From Rhizobium sp. ARZ01 (lineage in GTDB: Bacteria; Pseudomonadota; Alphaproteobacteria; Rhizobiales; Rhizobiaceae), in contig NZ_JACVAE010000001.1 in assembly GCF_014851675.1 (NCBI RefSeq), positions 2,542,001 through 2,606,000 on the forward strand: DNA of 64,000 nt. The letters run 5' to 3'. The translations under genes and the position numbers were made by a program. Positions 43,293 to 52,776 of the stretch are shown here, piece after piece. Every line of letters begins with the position of its first letter. The stretch's first letter is position 1. The notes under the pieces were generated by a model. It did no database searches. It had not been told where the DNA came from and saw only the letters and a list, made by a program, of their open reading frames with translations.

Positions 43293-45110
43293 TTGAAAAA
43301 CCTCAAGATATCGACACGCATCTACCTGCTGACCGCCTTGGCGCTCTTCTTCATGGCCGCGGCGATGACCTACAAGACGATGGACGCCAATGAGGAAATC
43401 TCCGAAGAGCGCCGCGCCATGCTGCAGAACGTGACCGCGATGGCGATCTCCGTCATCGCCGGCTACGAAGAACAGGAAAAAAGGGGCGAACTCACGCGCG
43501 AGGAAGCCCAGAAATATGCCATCGCCAACGTCATGGCCATGCGCTTCGGCGAAGGCGGCTATTTCTTTATCAATAGCTTCGACGGCATCATGGTCGGCCA
43601 CCCGCTGAACAAGGCTCTGGTAGGAACCGACATTACGGGTCTGAAGGACTATAACGGCAAGGCCTTCAACACCGAACTGATCCAGCTCGCCCAGAACCCC
43701 GGCCGCGGCTTTGTCGACTACTACTGGGACAAGCCCGGCCAGTCCGAACCGGTCGAAAAGTTCTCCTACATTCAGGGTTTCAAGCCTTGGGGCTGGGGTG
43801 TGGGCACGGGCGTCTATGCAGACGACTTGGCAGCGCAGGCACAATCGACTCTGATCGTCACCGTCACCATCACCGTGCTGGCCGGACTGGCAACACTGGC
43901 GGCGGCTCTTGCCATCGGCCGCTCGATCAGCCTGCCGATCAACCGGCTGAAGGATGTGATGCTCGAGGTTTCCAAGAACGAGACCCGCTCCGAGGTACCG
44001 GACACCGGACGCAAGGATGAAATCGGCGACATGGCCGAAGCGCTGGTGATGCTGCGCAACTCCGTCATCGAACGCAACCAGCTCGAAATCAGCCAGCGCC
44101 AGCAGCAGCAGGTTATCGATGACGAGCGCACTGCCTCTGCCGAGCATCAGGCCGCCGTATCCCGCAGCCAGGCTCATGTCGTCGGCCAGATCGGCACAGC
44201 CCTTGAAAAGCTCGCCAGTGGCGATCTGACCTTCCACGTCGGCGATCTTGGGCCCGAATACGAAAAGCTCCGCCGCGACTTCAATGGCGCAGTAGATGCC
44301 CTGAAGTCGACGATCACCGCTATTGCCGACTCCACCAGCGTCGTCAACAGCAGCGCTGCCGAAATCAACAAGGCCGGCAGCCAATTGTCGCAGCGCACCG
44401 AGCAGCAAGCCGCCTCGCTGGAAGAAACCGCCGCTGCCCTCGACGAGATCACGTCCGCGGTGCAGAACTCGACGGTCCGCGCCGAGGAAGCCAAGCGAAT
44501 GGTCGCTGAGGCCCGCAAGGGCGCATCCGCCTCGAGCGAGGTCGTCCGCAATGCAATCGACGCCATGGGCCGGATCGAGAGTTCGTCCTCCAAGATCGGC
44601 GAGATCATCGGCGTGATCGACGACATCGCCTTCCAGACGAACCTGCTGGCGCTCAATGCGGGCGTCGAGGCGGCGCGCGCCGGCGATGCGGGCAAGGGGT
44701 TCGCCGTCGTTGCACAGGAAGTGCGCGAACTCGCCCAGCGCTCGGCCAACGCCGCAAAGGAGATCAAGGCTTTGATCAACACCTCCACCACCGAGGTCTC
44801 CGCAGGCGTCGATCTTGTGGAAGCGACCGGCACCGCACTGTCCGATATCGAGCGCCGCGTCAACGAGATCAATGATCGCATCGTCGCAATTGCGACTGCC
44901 GCCCAGGAACAGTCCGTCGGCCTTCGCGAGATCAACACCGCCATCAACCAGATGGACCAGATGACCCAGCAGAACGCGGCGATGGTGGAGGAAACCTCCG
45001 CAGCCAGTCAGACGCTTGCCGGCGAGAGTGCCCAACTCGCGACCCGCATTGCCCAGTTCCAGCTGGAAAACGGTCAACAGCAGAGCTATGCCGTCCGTCG
45101 CGCCGCTTAA
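43293..45110 (+). CDS. Methyl-accepting chemotaxis protein with single Cache (sCache) sensor
   Basis: The 605-residue receptor has a short cytoplasmic start, a transmembrane helix at about residues 8-28 and an sCache-type periplasmic sensor. The sensor contains RFGEGGYFFINSFDGIMVGH and FKPWGWGVGTGVYADDL, typical of carboxylate-sensing sCache_2 domains. A second helix near 188-210, a HAMP region and the signalling coiled coil with [20 protein letters not shown] follow. Its end (YAVRRAA) lacks the xWxxF tether seen in the 8.4-kb receptor. McpV-like receptors of rhizobia share this layout. A terminator follows. Confidence 0.93.
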   Translation: MKNLKISTRIYLLTALALFFMAAAMTYKTMDANEEISEERRAMLQNVTAMAISVIAGYEEQEKRGELTREEAQKYAIANVMAMRFGEGGYFFINSFDGIMVGHPLNKALVGTDITGLKDYNGKAFNTELIQLAQNPGRGFVDYYWDKPGQSEPVEKFSYIQGFKPWGWGVGTGVYADDLAAQAQSTLIVTVTITVLAGLATLAAALAIGRSISLPINRLKDVMLEVSKNETRSEVPDTGRKDEIGDMAEALVMLRNSVIERNQLEISQRQQQQVIDDERTASAEHQAAVSRSQAHVVGQIGTALEKLASGDLTFHVGDLGPEYEKLRRDFNGAVDALKSTITAIADSTSVVNSSAAEINKAGSQLSQRTEQQAASLEETAAALDEITSAVQNSTVRAEEAKRMVAEARKGASASSEVVRNAIDAMGRIESSSSKIGEIIGVIDDIAFQTNLLALNAGVEAARAGDAGKGFAVVAQEVRELAQRSANAAKEIKALINTSTTEVSAGVDLVEATGTALSDIERRVNEINDRIVAIATAAQEQSVGLREINTAINQMDQMTQQNAAMVEETSAASQTLAGESAQLATRIAQFQLENGQQQSYAVRRAA

Positions 45111-45133
45111 AGTAGATCCGCACCTCGCAAACG

Positions 45134-45168
45134 AGCCCGTCCGGCACCGCCGGGCGGGCTTTGCTTTT
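45134..45168 (+). terminator. Terminator of the sCache chemoreceptor gene
   Basis: GAGCCCGTCCGGC and GCCGGGCGGGCTT pair around ACC and are followed by TGCTTTT. Confidence 0.75.
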
Positions 45169-45257
45169 GATGCGCCAATGCGCCTCGATGGCCGCCAGTT
45201 CCATTTCCCGCGATGTTGCGCCATTCTGCCAAACAAAGCAGCAGATGGTGAGCGAGC

Positions 45258-46208
45258 ATGAATTTGACAGCCTGGGTTGTCAGCGAACCGAAGATCGGTA
45301 CCTTGTCGCAATGCGTCGCCGTCGCTCGCCACTTCGATCAGAACCCGATCGAAAAGACGTTCATCGCCGGGAGAGGCTTTCGCAGGATATTCGATCCTCC
45401 GCTCTTTCGGCGTTCGGAACGCGAGCCGAGCCTCATCATCTCATGCGGATTTCGTTCCGAGAAGCGGGTCATGAAGATGAAGGCAGCCTATCGCGGCAGG
45501 CCGCTTACGGTTCACCTCCAGGAGCCAATACTCGATGGCTACGGCATGGTTTTTGTGTCACGCCACGACTGGAAGCCCGAATTTGACGGACGACATGACT
45601 ACTTTCAAATGCTTGGCGTACCGCACCGCTTTACCGCAGAGTTCTGGCAGGAACGGCGACAGGCAGCACGACAGGCGTATGCACCCGATGGCGAAAAAGT
45701 GGTTGCCGTGTTCGTTGGCGGGTCGAATGGCGCCTATGAGTACGATGCGGCATCGCACGCTTCAATCGGAGCGGCTGTAAGCGAGCTGGTACGCCACGGC
45801 TGGAAGGTGCTGATATCCGTGTCACGCCGTTCCAGCGATGAGACCTTGCAGGCGGTCAACAGGCTTCGTTCGAAAAGCGTGGTCGTTTGGGACAGGGTTA
45901 GCCCAAATCCCTACCTGGATTTCGTGTCCGCTGCAGATGCATTTCTGATCGCGAAGGATTCGATCACGATGCCATGCGAGGCACTCTCCACCGGTCGCCC
46001 CGTCTTTGCGCTCGATCTCACCCCGACGCCTGGGGAGCGGCTCGAGAAGTTCGAATGGTATCACCGTGACCTGCAGGAAACCCTGCAATTGACTCGGCCG
46101 TTTAGAGGCGACGTGACGCCATATGAATACACCCCGCCTTGCGAGACCGAGCGGATAGCGGGCATCGTCAAGGCACACCTTCAGCCCACACACGTCGAAG
46201 CGCTGTAG
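45258..46208 (+). CDS. ELM1/GtrOC1-like protein (mitochondrial fission ELM1 family)
   Basis: The 316-residue protein matches the ELM1 family named after a plant mitochondrial-fission protein, which has a glycosyltransferase-B-like fold. Visible features are WVVSEPKIGTLSQCVAVARH at the N-terminus, VHLQEPILDGYGMVFVSRHD, VFVGGSNGAYEY and AFLIAKDSITMPCEALSTGRPVF, the last like a nucleotide-sugar-binding region. Bacterial function is unknown; a role in envelope glycoconjugates is possible. It stands alone between the chemoreceptor gene and the convergent serA. Confidence 0.8.
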   Translation: MNLTAWVVSEPKIGTLSQCVAVARHFDQNPIEKTFIAGRGFRRIFDPPLFRRSEREPSLIISCGFRSEKRVMKMKAAYRGRPLTVHLQEPILDGYGMVFVSRHDWKPEFDGRHDYFQMLGVPHRFTAEFWQERRQAARQAYAPDGEKVVAVFVGGSNGAYEYDAASHASIGAAVSELVRHGWKVLISVSRRSSDETLQAVNRLRSKSVVVWDRVSPNPYLDFVSAADAFLIAKDSITMPCEALSTGRPVFALDLTPTPGERLEKFEWYHRDLQETLQLTRPFRGDVTPYEYTPPCETERIAGIVKAHLQPTHVEAL

Positions 46209-46243
46209 CGCGGTCGGCCGCCACCCCATTCACGCTCACCAGA

Positions 46244-46285
46244 CAAAAAAGAGGCCCGCCCGGTTTCCCGGGCAGGCCCTCTTCT
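46244..46285 (-). terminator. Terminator of serA
   Basis: On the minus strand AAGAGGGCCTGCCCGG and CCGGGCGGGCCTCTT pair around GAAA and are followed by six Ts. It also lies behind the convergent ELM1-like gene. Confidence 0.88.
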
Positions 46286-46309
46286 CGTCATGCTTGGGAG
46301 GAGACGATA

Positions 46310-47905
46310 TCAGTCGACGTTGAAGGTCAGCTGCTTGGCCTGGCGGATCGCCGGATGGGCGGTGAGCTTGGCAAGCACATCGTCGCCGATTTCGCCGTCG
46401 ACATAGAGAAGCGCAATCGCGTCGCCGCCTTCCTTCTCGCGGCCGAGCTGGAAGTTGGCGATGTTGACCTTGGCGTCGCCTAGCGTCGTGCCGATGAAGC
46501 CGATCATGCCGGGAACGTCGGTGTTGGTGATGTAGACCATGTGGGTGCCGACATCGGCGTCGAGGTTGATGCCCTTGATCTGTATGAAGCGCGGCTTGCC
46601 GTCGGAGAAGACGGTGCCGGCGATCGAGCGCGTCTGGTTGGCCGTCTTCACCGTCAGCTTGATGTAACCGTCGAAGACGCCCGACTTGTCGCGCTTGACC
46701 TCGGAGAGGATGATCCCCTTCTCCTTGATCATGATCGGCGCCGAGACCATGTTGACATCGGCGACCTGCGGACGGATCAGGCCGGCGAGCACAGCGCTGG
46801 TCAGCGCCTTGGTGTTCATCGTCGCGGTCTGGCCATCATAGAGGATCTCGATTTCCTTGATCGCGCTTTCGGTGACCTGGCCGACGAAGGCGCCAAGCAC
46901 GTCCGCAAGGCGGATGAACGGCTTCAGGATCGGGGCTTCCTCGGCAGTGATCGAGGGCATGTTGATCGCGTTGGAGACCGCACCCTTGACGAGGTAGTCC
47001 GACATCTGCTCGGCCACCTGGAGAGCGACGTTCTCCTGGGCTTCCGTCGTCGAAGCGCCGAGGTGCGGCGTGCAGACGACGTTCGGCAGACCGAACAGCG
47101 GGCTCTCGGTGGCAGGCTCGACCGCGAATACGTCGAAGCCGGCGCCGGCGACATGACCGGACTTGATGGCCTCGGCGAGTGCTGCCTCATCAACCAGTCC
47201 GCCACGGGCGCAGTTGATGATGCGCACGCCCTTCTTGGTCTTCGCCAGGTTTTCCTTGCCGAGAATGCCGCGCGTCTTGTCGGTCATCGGTACGTGCAGC
47301 GTGATGAAATCCGCCTTTGCGAGCAGTTCGTCGAGGTCGACCTTGGTGACGCCCATCTCCTCGGCGCGCTCCTTCGACAGGAACGGGTCAAAGGCCAGAA
47401 CGTGCATGCCGAGGCCGATCGCCTTCTTGCAGACGATGCCGCCGATATTGCCGGCACCGATGACGCCGAGCGTCTTGCCGGTGATCTCGACACCCATGAA
47501 CTTCGACTTTTCCCACTTGCCGGCCTGCGTGGAAACATCGGCGGCCGGTAGCTGGCGGGCAACGGCGAACATCAGGGCGATCGCGTGCTCGGCTGTCGTG
47601 ATCGAGTTGCCGAACGGCGTGTTCATGACGATGATGCCGCGGCGCGAGGCGGCCGGGATGTCGACGTTGTCGACGCCGATGCCGGCGCGGCCGATGACCT
47701 TGAGGTTGGTCGCCGCCGCGATCAGCTTTTCCGTCGCCTTGGTGGCGGAGCGGATGGCGAGACCGTCATAGTTGCCGATGATCTCGGCGAGCTTTTCCTT
47801 GTCCTTGCCAAGCTGTGGCTGGAAATCGACTTCGACGCCGCGGTCGCGGAAGATCTGGACGGCGGTTTCCGACAGTTCATCGGATACGAGTACGCGAGGT
47901 GCCAT
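46310..47905 (-). CDS. serA: D-3-phosphoglycerate dehydrogenase
   Basis: SerA performs the first step of serine synthesis, oxidising 3-phosphoglycerate with NAD. The 531-residue long form has the substrate domain start (PRVLVSDELSETAVQIF). Its NAD motif is LGVIGAGNIGGIV and its catalytic region is CTPHLGAST, with the active-site His. An intervening ASB domain and a C-terminal ACT domain (VPGMIGFIGTTLGDAKVNIA) for serine feedback complete it. It is 76 bp downstream of serC on the same strand, forming a serC-serA operon. Confidence 0.96.
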   Translation of the reverse strand: MAPRVLVSDELSETAVQIFRDRGVEVDFQPQLGKDKEKLAEIIGNYDGLAIRSATKATEKLIAAATNLKVIGRAGIGVDNVDIPAASRRGIIVMNTPFGNSITTAEHAIALMFAVARQLPAADVSTQAGKWEKSKFMGVEITGKTLGVIGAGNIGGIVCKKAIGLGMHVLAFDPFLSKERAEEMGVTKVDLDELLAKADFITLHVPMTDKTRGILGKENLAKTKKGVRIINCARGGLVDEAALAEAIKSGHVAGAGFDVFAVEPATESPLFGLPNVVCTPHLGASTTEAQENVALQVAEQMSDYLVKGAVSNAINMPSITAEEAPILKPFIRLADVLGAFVGQVTESAIKEIEILYDGQTATMNTKALTSAVLAGLIRPQVADVNMVSAPIMIKEKGIILSEVKRDKSGVFDGYIKLTVKTANQTRSIAGTVFSDGKPRFIQIKGINLDADVGTHMVYITNTDVPGMIGFIGTTLGDAKVNIANFQLGREKEGGDAIALLYVDGEIGDDVLAKLTAHPAIRQAKQLTFNVD

Positions 47906-47981
47906 GAAAGGCCTCCTTCATTCGTGCAATAGGATTTTGAGATCGGGGTGACCTCGCCCGAAGGCGGGGCCGGTCGCGCAA

Positions 47982-49163
<1,182 letters not shown>

Positions 49164-49168
49164 GATGG

Positions 49169-49214
49169 CTATCCTCTCAGATAGAAAGCCCTTCGTTGGG
49201 GAAGGGTGTCCCGC
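49169..49214 (-). ncRNA. Probable serC RNA leader motif
   Basis: The predicted 5' UTR folds into two successive hairpins. The first is CCCTTC/GAAGGG at 49206-49189. The second is CTATC-TGAGAG-GATAG at 49184-49169, whose loop and 3' arm contain the ribosome site GAGAGG, six bases before the start codon. A conserved serC RNA motif is known upstream of serC in alphaproteobacteria, and position and shape fit it. Assignment is from memory of the motif, not a covariance search. Confidence 0.6.
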
Positions 49215-49220
49215 CGCCGG

Positions 49221-49249
49221 AAATATGGGAGGGTGCTATCCAAGTCAAG
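49221..49249 (-). promoter_or_regulatory. Promoter of serC-serA
   Basis: CTTGAC (49249-49244), a 17-base spacer and ATATTT (49226-49221) match the rhizobial sigma-70 promoter. A start near 49214 would give a leader of about 50 bases that consists almost wholly of the two hairpins. Confidence 0.65.
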
Positions 49250-49340
49250 CCGATAATGTCGCGCGAAGGAAAATTCTCGCCGCAAATGGAAGCGGCGCGA
49301 GAACCATCCCGCGCCGCGCAATCATCGGTTTAGATTGGCG

Positions 49341-50150
49341 TTACCAGGTCGTGACGCGGATACCGGCGCGGATCTCGTGCCGCTGGAAGCCCTCGTCATG
49401 GGCGTCCGTGCCCGACGCGCCCAGATCCTTTTCAGTGCCGTTGTAGCCGAACATCTTGCCGCCATCGACATCCGAGTAACGATAGCCGACGTCGAGCTTG
49501 ATGCGGTTTGTCAGGTCATAGGAGGCGCCGGCCATAAGCGCGTAGGTAAAGCGCCAGCTCTCTTCGCCCGGGTTGCGTGTCGTGACGCAACTGACATCGT
49601 CGCACGTCACCGTTTTCGCGTCGTCCCACTGAATATTGGTCGAACCGACGCCTGCACCGACATATGGCGTGAAGCCGGCATAGGTGCCTAGGTCGACATA
49701 GCCATTCGCCATCACGCTGATGGCGTCGAACCCGGTATCATGGGTGAGATCGCAGCTTCCTCCACCGACCGGGCAGTTGCTGTCGATCTGCGACTCGCCT
49801 TCGACGCTTGAGTTGAAGAAATCCACTGTCAGGTCGGTGCGTAAGTAGTTGTTGAACTGGTAACCCATGCCGAAGCCATAGGAAAAGGTGTCGGAAAAGT
49901 CCGTGTCATCGACGCTGTTCGACTGCAGGTCATCGAATGAGTCGAAGTAGTGGTACCGCGGCTCGCCGCCGTCGATCCAGCCGGAATAGCCAAGGTCGCC
50001 GCGGATGTACCAGCCCTGAGCAACGGCGATCGTTCCCATATCGACTTCCGGTGCCTGGACCACCGGATAAAGCTCACCGCCCGCTTGAGCGCCAGTTGCC
50101 GACAGGCCGGCGACCAAAGCGGCACCGAGAATTGTCTTTCGCACGATCAT
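49341..50150 (-). CDS. Outer-membrane beta-barrel protein (Omp25/Omp31-like), copy 1
   Basis: The 269-residue product has a signal peptide ending GAQAG near residue 25, then a mature part with alternating aromatic strands (GWYIRGDLGYSGW, FSYGFGMGYQFNNYLRTDL, FTPYVGAGVGSTN, WRFTYALMAGASYDLT) and a C-terminal strand ending in Trp. This is the pattern of 8-stranded surface barrels. ATG 50150 is chosen with a GGGGGCGAG site upstream. It is paralogous to the next gene upstream on the same strand. A perfect TTAA-N7-TTAA box lies about 70 bp in front. Confidence 0.85.
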   Translation of the reverse strand: MIVRKTILGAALVAGLSATGAQAGGELYPVVQAPEVDMGTIAVAQGWYIRGDLGYSGWIDGGEPRYHYFDSFDDLQSNSVDDTDFSDTFSYGFGMGYQFNNYLRTDLTVDFFNSSVEGESQIDSNCPVGGGSCDLTHDTGFDAISVMANGYVDLGTYAGFTPYVGAGVGSTNIQWDDAKTVTCDDVSCVTTRNPGEESWRFTYALMAGASYDLTNRIKLDVGYRYSDVDGGKMFGYNGTEKDLGASGTDAHDEGFQRHEIRAGIRVTTW

Positions 50151-50216
50151 GTCTCGCCCCCACGCGACGGCCACAAGTCGGGCCGGTTAAGTGAAAGCGA
50201 GTATTTCAGGGAAGTG

Positions 50217-50231
50217 TTAAGGCGTGGTTAA
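50217..50231 (-). promoter_or_regulatory. Perfect CtrA-type box before outer-membrane gene copy 1
   Basis: TTAA-GGCGTGG-TTAA is an exact match to TTAA-N7-TTAA, 67 bp upstream of the start. The surroundings hold further TTAA copies at 50187 and 50241. Confidence 0.55.
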
Positions 50232-50387
50232 GCATGTTTGTTAACCACGCCCACCGGCTAGCAAACGCAGTTGGCTAGGCAGCGGAGGGGGAACAATGCC
50301 GTATCGGGCGATGGATGCTGCTGCACTAGAGATCAGTCCGGATCTGCTCGAACGGCCACAGCCGGCCAGCAGTCGCTGCCAAATGAC

Positions 50388-50419
50388 AAAAGCCGCCCGA
50401 CTGATGCCGGACGGCTTCT
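50388..50419 (-). terminator. Terminator of outer-membrane gene copy 2
   Basis: On the minus strand GCCGTCCG and CGGGCGGC pair (one G-T) around an 8-base loop, followed by TTTTGTC. Confidence 0.75.
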
Positions 50420-50440
50420 AATGCGAAAGCTCGTGACAGC

Positions 50441-51286
50441 TTACTTGTAGACGACGGGCTCCGCCGGCGGAACGTAAGGCGCTTCGCAGCTGTTGAAGGT
50501 GTAGCGCAGGCCGAGGCGGGCCTCGTGGACGTAGAAGCCGTCGTCATCGCCCGGGCCGCCGTTCATGGCATAGCCGAACATGTCGCCGCCGGCGATCTGG
50601 CGGAAGCGGTAGCCCGCGTCGGCTGCCCAGTTGCAGGTCAGGTCGACGGACGCACCGGCCATCAGCGCATAGGTGAAGCGCCAGCTGTCCTCGCCGTCAT
50701 GCTCGACCGAACCATCGCAGTTGCTGGGATCATTGACGTCGCAGGAGGTGTTGCGCAGGCTGCCCCAGTTGACCCGTGTGGCACCGATACCGGCACCGAC
50801 GTAAGGGGTGATGCCGCCAAAGCCACCGGCGACCCCGCCATAGGTGCCAAGGTCGACATAGGCGTTTGCAAGGAGGCTCAGCGCGTTCCAGGAGGCGCGG
50901 TCAGTCGAGACGCAGTCCGCCGCAACGCCGCAGCTGCCGCTGGTCGAACCCTCGAAGTCCGAATCGAACATGTAGTCGAGCGTCACATCGGTGCGGAAGT
51001 AGTCATTCCACTGATAACCGACACCGCCGCCGATCACCCAGCTGTCATCGACATCGGCGTCATCGAAGTCTGCATTGAAGCCGCCAGGACCGCCCTGCCA
51101 ATAACTGGCGCCGCGCAGGTGGTTCCAGGCGTAGCCCACGTCGCCGCGCAGGTACCACCCGCTGGTCGATACGGCCACCGGTGCAGCCGGGGTAATCGGG
51201 GCTGGCTCCGGTGCGTAGAGGTCAGCCGCAAACGCCGAAGAGCTCGCAATCAGAGCTGCAAGGGCGGTACTCAATAACATTTTCAT
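50441..51286 (-). CDS. Outer-membrane beta-barrel protein (Omp25/Omp31-like), copy 2
   Basis: The 281-residue protein begins with a signal peptide (MKMLLSTALAALIASSSAFA, cut before ADLY). It shares with copy 1 the blocks GWYLRGDVGYAWN, GGVGYQWNDYFRTDVTLDY, NAYVDLGTYGG, ITPYVGAGIGATRVNW and WRFTYALMAGASVDLT, and its C-terminal strand is LGLRYTFN followed by a short Pro-rich tail. ATG 51286 has GGAG eight bases upstream. It has its own terminator, so the two genes are expressed separately although adjacent. Two CtrA-like boxes lie upstream. Confidence 0.86.
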   Translation of the reverse strand: MKMLLSTALAALIASSSAFAADLYAPEPAPITPAAPVAVSTSGWYLRGDVGYAWNHLRGASYWQGGPGGFNADFDDADVDDSWVIGGGVGYQWNDYFRTDVTLDYMFDSDFEGSTSGSCGVAADCVSTDRASWNALSLLANAYVDLGTYGGVAGGFGGITPYVGAGIGATRVNWGSLRNTSCDVNDPSNCDGSVEHDGEDSWRFTYALMAGASVDLTCNWAADAGYRFRQIAGGDMFGYAMNGGPGDDDGFYVHEARLGLRYTFNSCEAPYVPPAEPVVYK

Positions 51287-51714
51287 GGCCCAACTCCATA
51301 AACTGATTATCCGGTGCTGCGGCGACCGCAGGACCAAATTCATCGATCGTCATGGATAATGGGCGGGAAAGGTTAAGTTGCAATTAACTACGAAGCTTTA
51401 CCCTAGGTATTAACTTTCAGGTAAGGAGTGTGCGCCGGGAGACGTCGATCATCGTCCACAACGATATTCCGTGGCTTGAACCAACTATCCTCGACTACAC
51501 GTCCACAGCATCAGCTTCTTACGCAAATCCTTGGACCTATAACCGCGTTCTTGGCCGACGGCCCCGGCTGGTTTACCAAGTGAGCTAACTATAATTTCGT
51601 TTTCCTATCAAACATCAGATCAGCCACTGTTATTTATTCTGGCCAGAGTTCAGAAACGTTATATCCACCAAATACAATGTACTCAATTTATTACTGCGTA
51701 GGAGCCATAGGATC
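51287..51714. other. A/T-rich divergent intergenic region
   Basis: The gap between the divergent starts at 51286 and 51715 is clearly A/T-rich compared with the genes. It contains two CtrA-like boxes near the outer-membrane gene and presumably the promoter of the methyltransferase-like gene. No coding frame or structured RNA is evident. Confidence 0.5.
51373..51424 (-). promoter_or_regulatory. Two CtrA-type boxes before outer-membrane gene copy 2
   Basis: TTAA-GTTGCAA-TTAA (51373-51387) is a perfect match to TTAA-N7-TTAA, and TTAA-CTTTCAG-GTAA (51410-51424) has one mismatch. They lie 87-138 bp upstream of the start. Confidence 0.6.
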
Positions 51715-52605
51715 ATGAACCCCCTCTTCAAGAGAATACTTCGGAAGGACAAGCTCGCACGCGTTGCCGTGGAGCGCCTGACGGAGCCGCTGCACATCAA
51801 CGTCGCATCTCTCTTCGTGGCCGTGTTTGGGGGCTTCCGGCGGAAGGTCGATTTCGATCTGGTGATCCGCCCACAATACGCCTTTCCAATCTTGCGCGCG
51901 GCCGACCTCGCTAAAGAATGGGGTTACAAGCGTTTGACACTGCTGGAGTTCGGCGTGGCTGCCGGCGCCGGACTTCTCAACATCTGCCGCATCGCCGCGG
52001 AGGTTACGAAAGTAACTGGTATCGAATTCCGGGTGGTGGGTTTCGATACCGGTACAGGAATGCCCGAGCCGATTGACTACCGCGACCTGCCGGAAGCCTA
52101 CGCCGCCGGCGACTTCCCGATGGATGCGGATCGTCTGCGCGCCAGCCTGCCGCCCAATTGCGAACTCATCCTCGGTCCGATCACGGAAACGCTGCCGGAA
52201 TTCCTGAGCACGGTCGATGCGTCCGCGCCGATCGGATTCGCGTCGGTCGACGTCGATTACTATTCTTCCGCCAAGGACTCTCTGGCCGCCTTCACTGGTG
52301 ATCCGGAAAAATACTTGCCGCTTGTGCCGATTTATCTCGATGATATCGGCGACATCACCGTCAATCCTTGGGTCGGCGAATGGCTTGCGGTCAACGAGTT
52401 CAATGCCGAGAACCCGATGCGAAAGATGGCGCCGTGGAACATGTTGCGCTCACGGCGGATTTGCAAGAACGCTAAATGGATCGAACACATCTATGGCCTG
52501 CATGTGCATGACCATGCGTTGCGCACTCCTGGAAGGCAGCTGCGCGCGCGCCGCACCGCCGACAACGAGTTCATTGGCGTCAGCTTCGAAACCGAAGCGG
52601 CATAA
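51715..52605 (+). CDS. SAM-dependent methyltransferase-like protein
   Basis: The 296-residue protein has a class I methyltransferase-like core. LLEFGVAAGAGLLNICRIAA (about residues 76-95) resembles SAM motif I, VVGFDTGTGMPEP resembles motif II, and GFASVDVDYYSS a later acidic strand. Such proteins often act on surface glycans or small molecules, but no specific family is recognised. ATG 51715 follows GGAGCCATAGGATC. The gene stands alone, with A/T-rich flanks on its 5' side, and shares a terminator region with glmM. Confidence 0.68.
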   Translation: MNPLFKRILRKDKLARVAVERLTEPLHINVASLFVAVFGGFRRKVDFDLVIRPQYAFPILRAADLAKEWGYKRLTLLEFGVAAGAGLLNICRIAAEVTKVTGIEFRVVGFDTGTGMPEPIDYRDLPEAYAAGDFPMDADRLRASLPPNCELILGPITETLPEFLSTVDASAPIGFASVDVDYYSSAKDSLAAFTGDPEKYLPLVPIYLDDIGDITVNPWVGEWLAVNEFNAENPMRKMAPWNMLRSRRICKNAKWIEHIYGLHVHDHALRTPGRQLRARRTADNEFIGVSFETEAA

Positions 52606-52697
52606 ATAACAAGTCGATCTGCAACGCCTGCGCTTGTCGGTCCGACACGATCATCCCGCCAATACCTGCCACCGCATCGCAAAACTGCAAGACTTAC

Positions 52698-52736
52698 TAA
52701 ACAAGAGGGCCGCGGTCTGAGACCCCGGCCCTCTTG
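52698..52736. terminator. Bidirectional terminator between convergent genes
   Basis: CAAGAGGGCCG (52702-52712) pairs with CGGCCCTCTTG (52726-52736) around an inner GGTCTGAGACC palindrome. On the minus strand it is followed by TTTAG, so it serves glmM as well as the methyltransferase-like gene. Confidence 0.8.
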
Positions 52737-52776
52737 AATTGACTCGGCGATTTCCACCCGACGGGCGATTGCGGCC

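Noticed and set aside
43203..45332. Long minus-strand frame opposite the sCache chemoreceptor
   Set aside because: It is the complement of a textbook chemoreceptor and its product resembles no protein.
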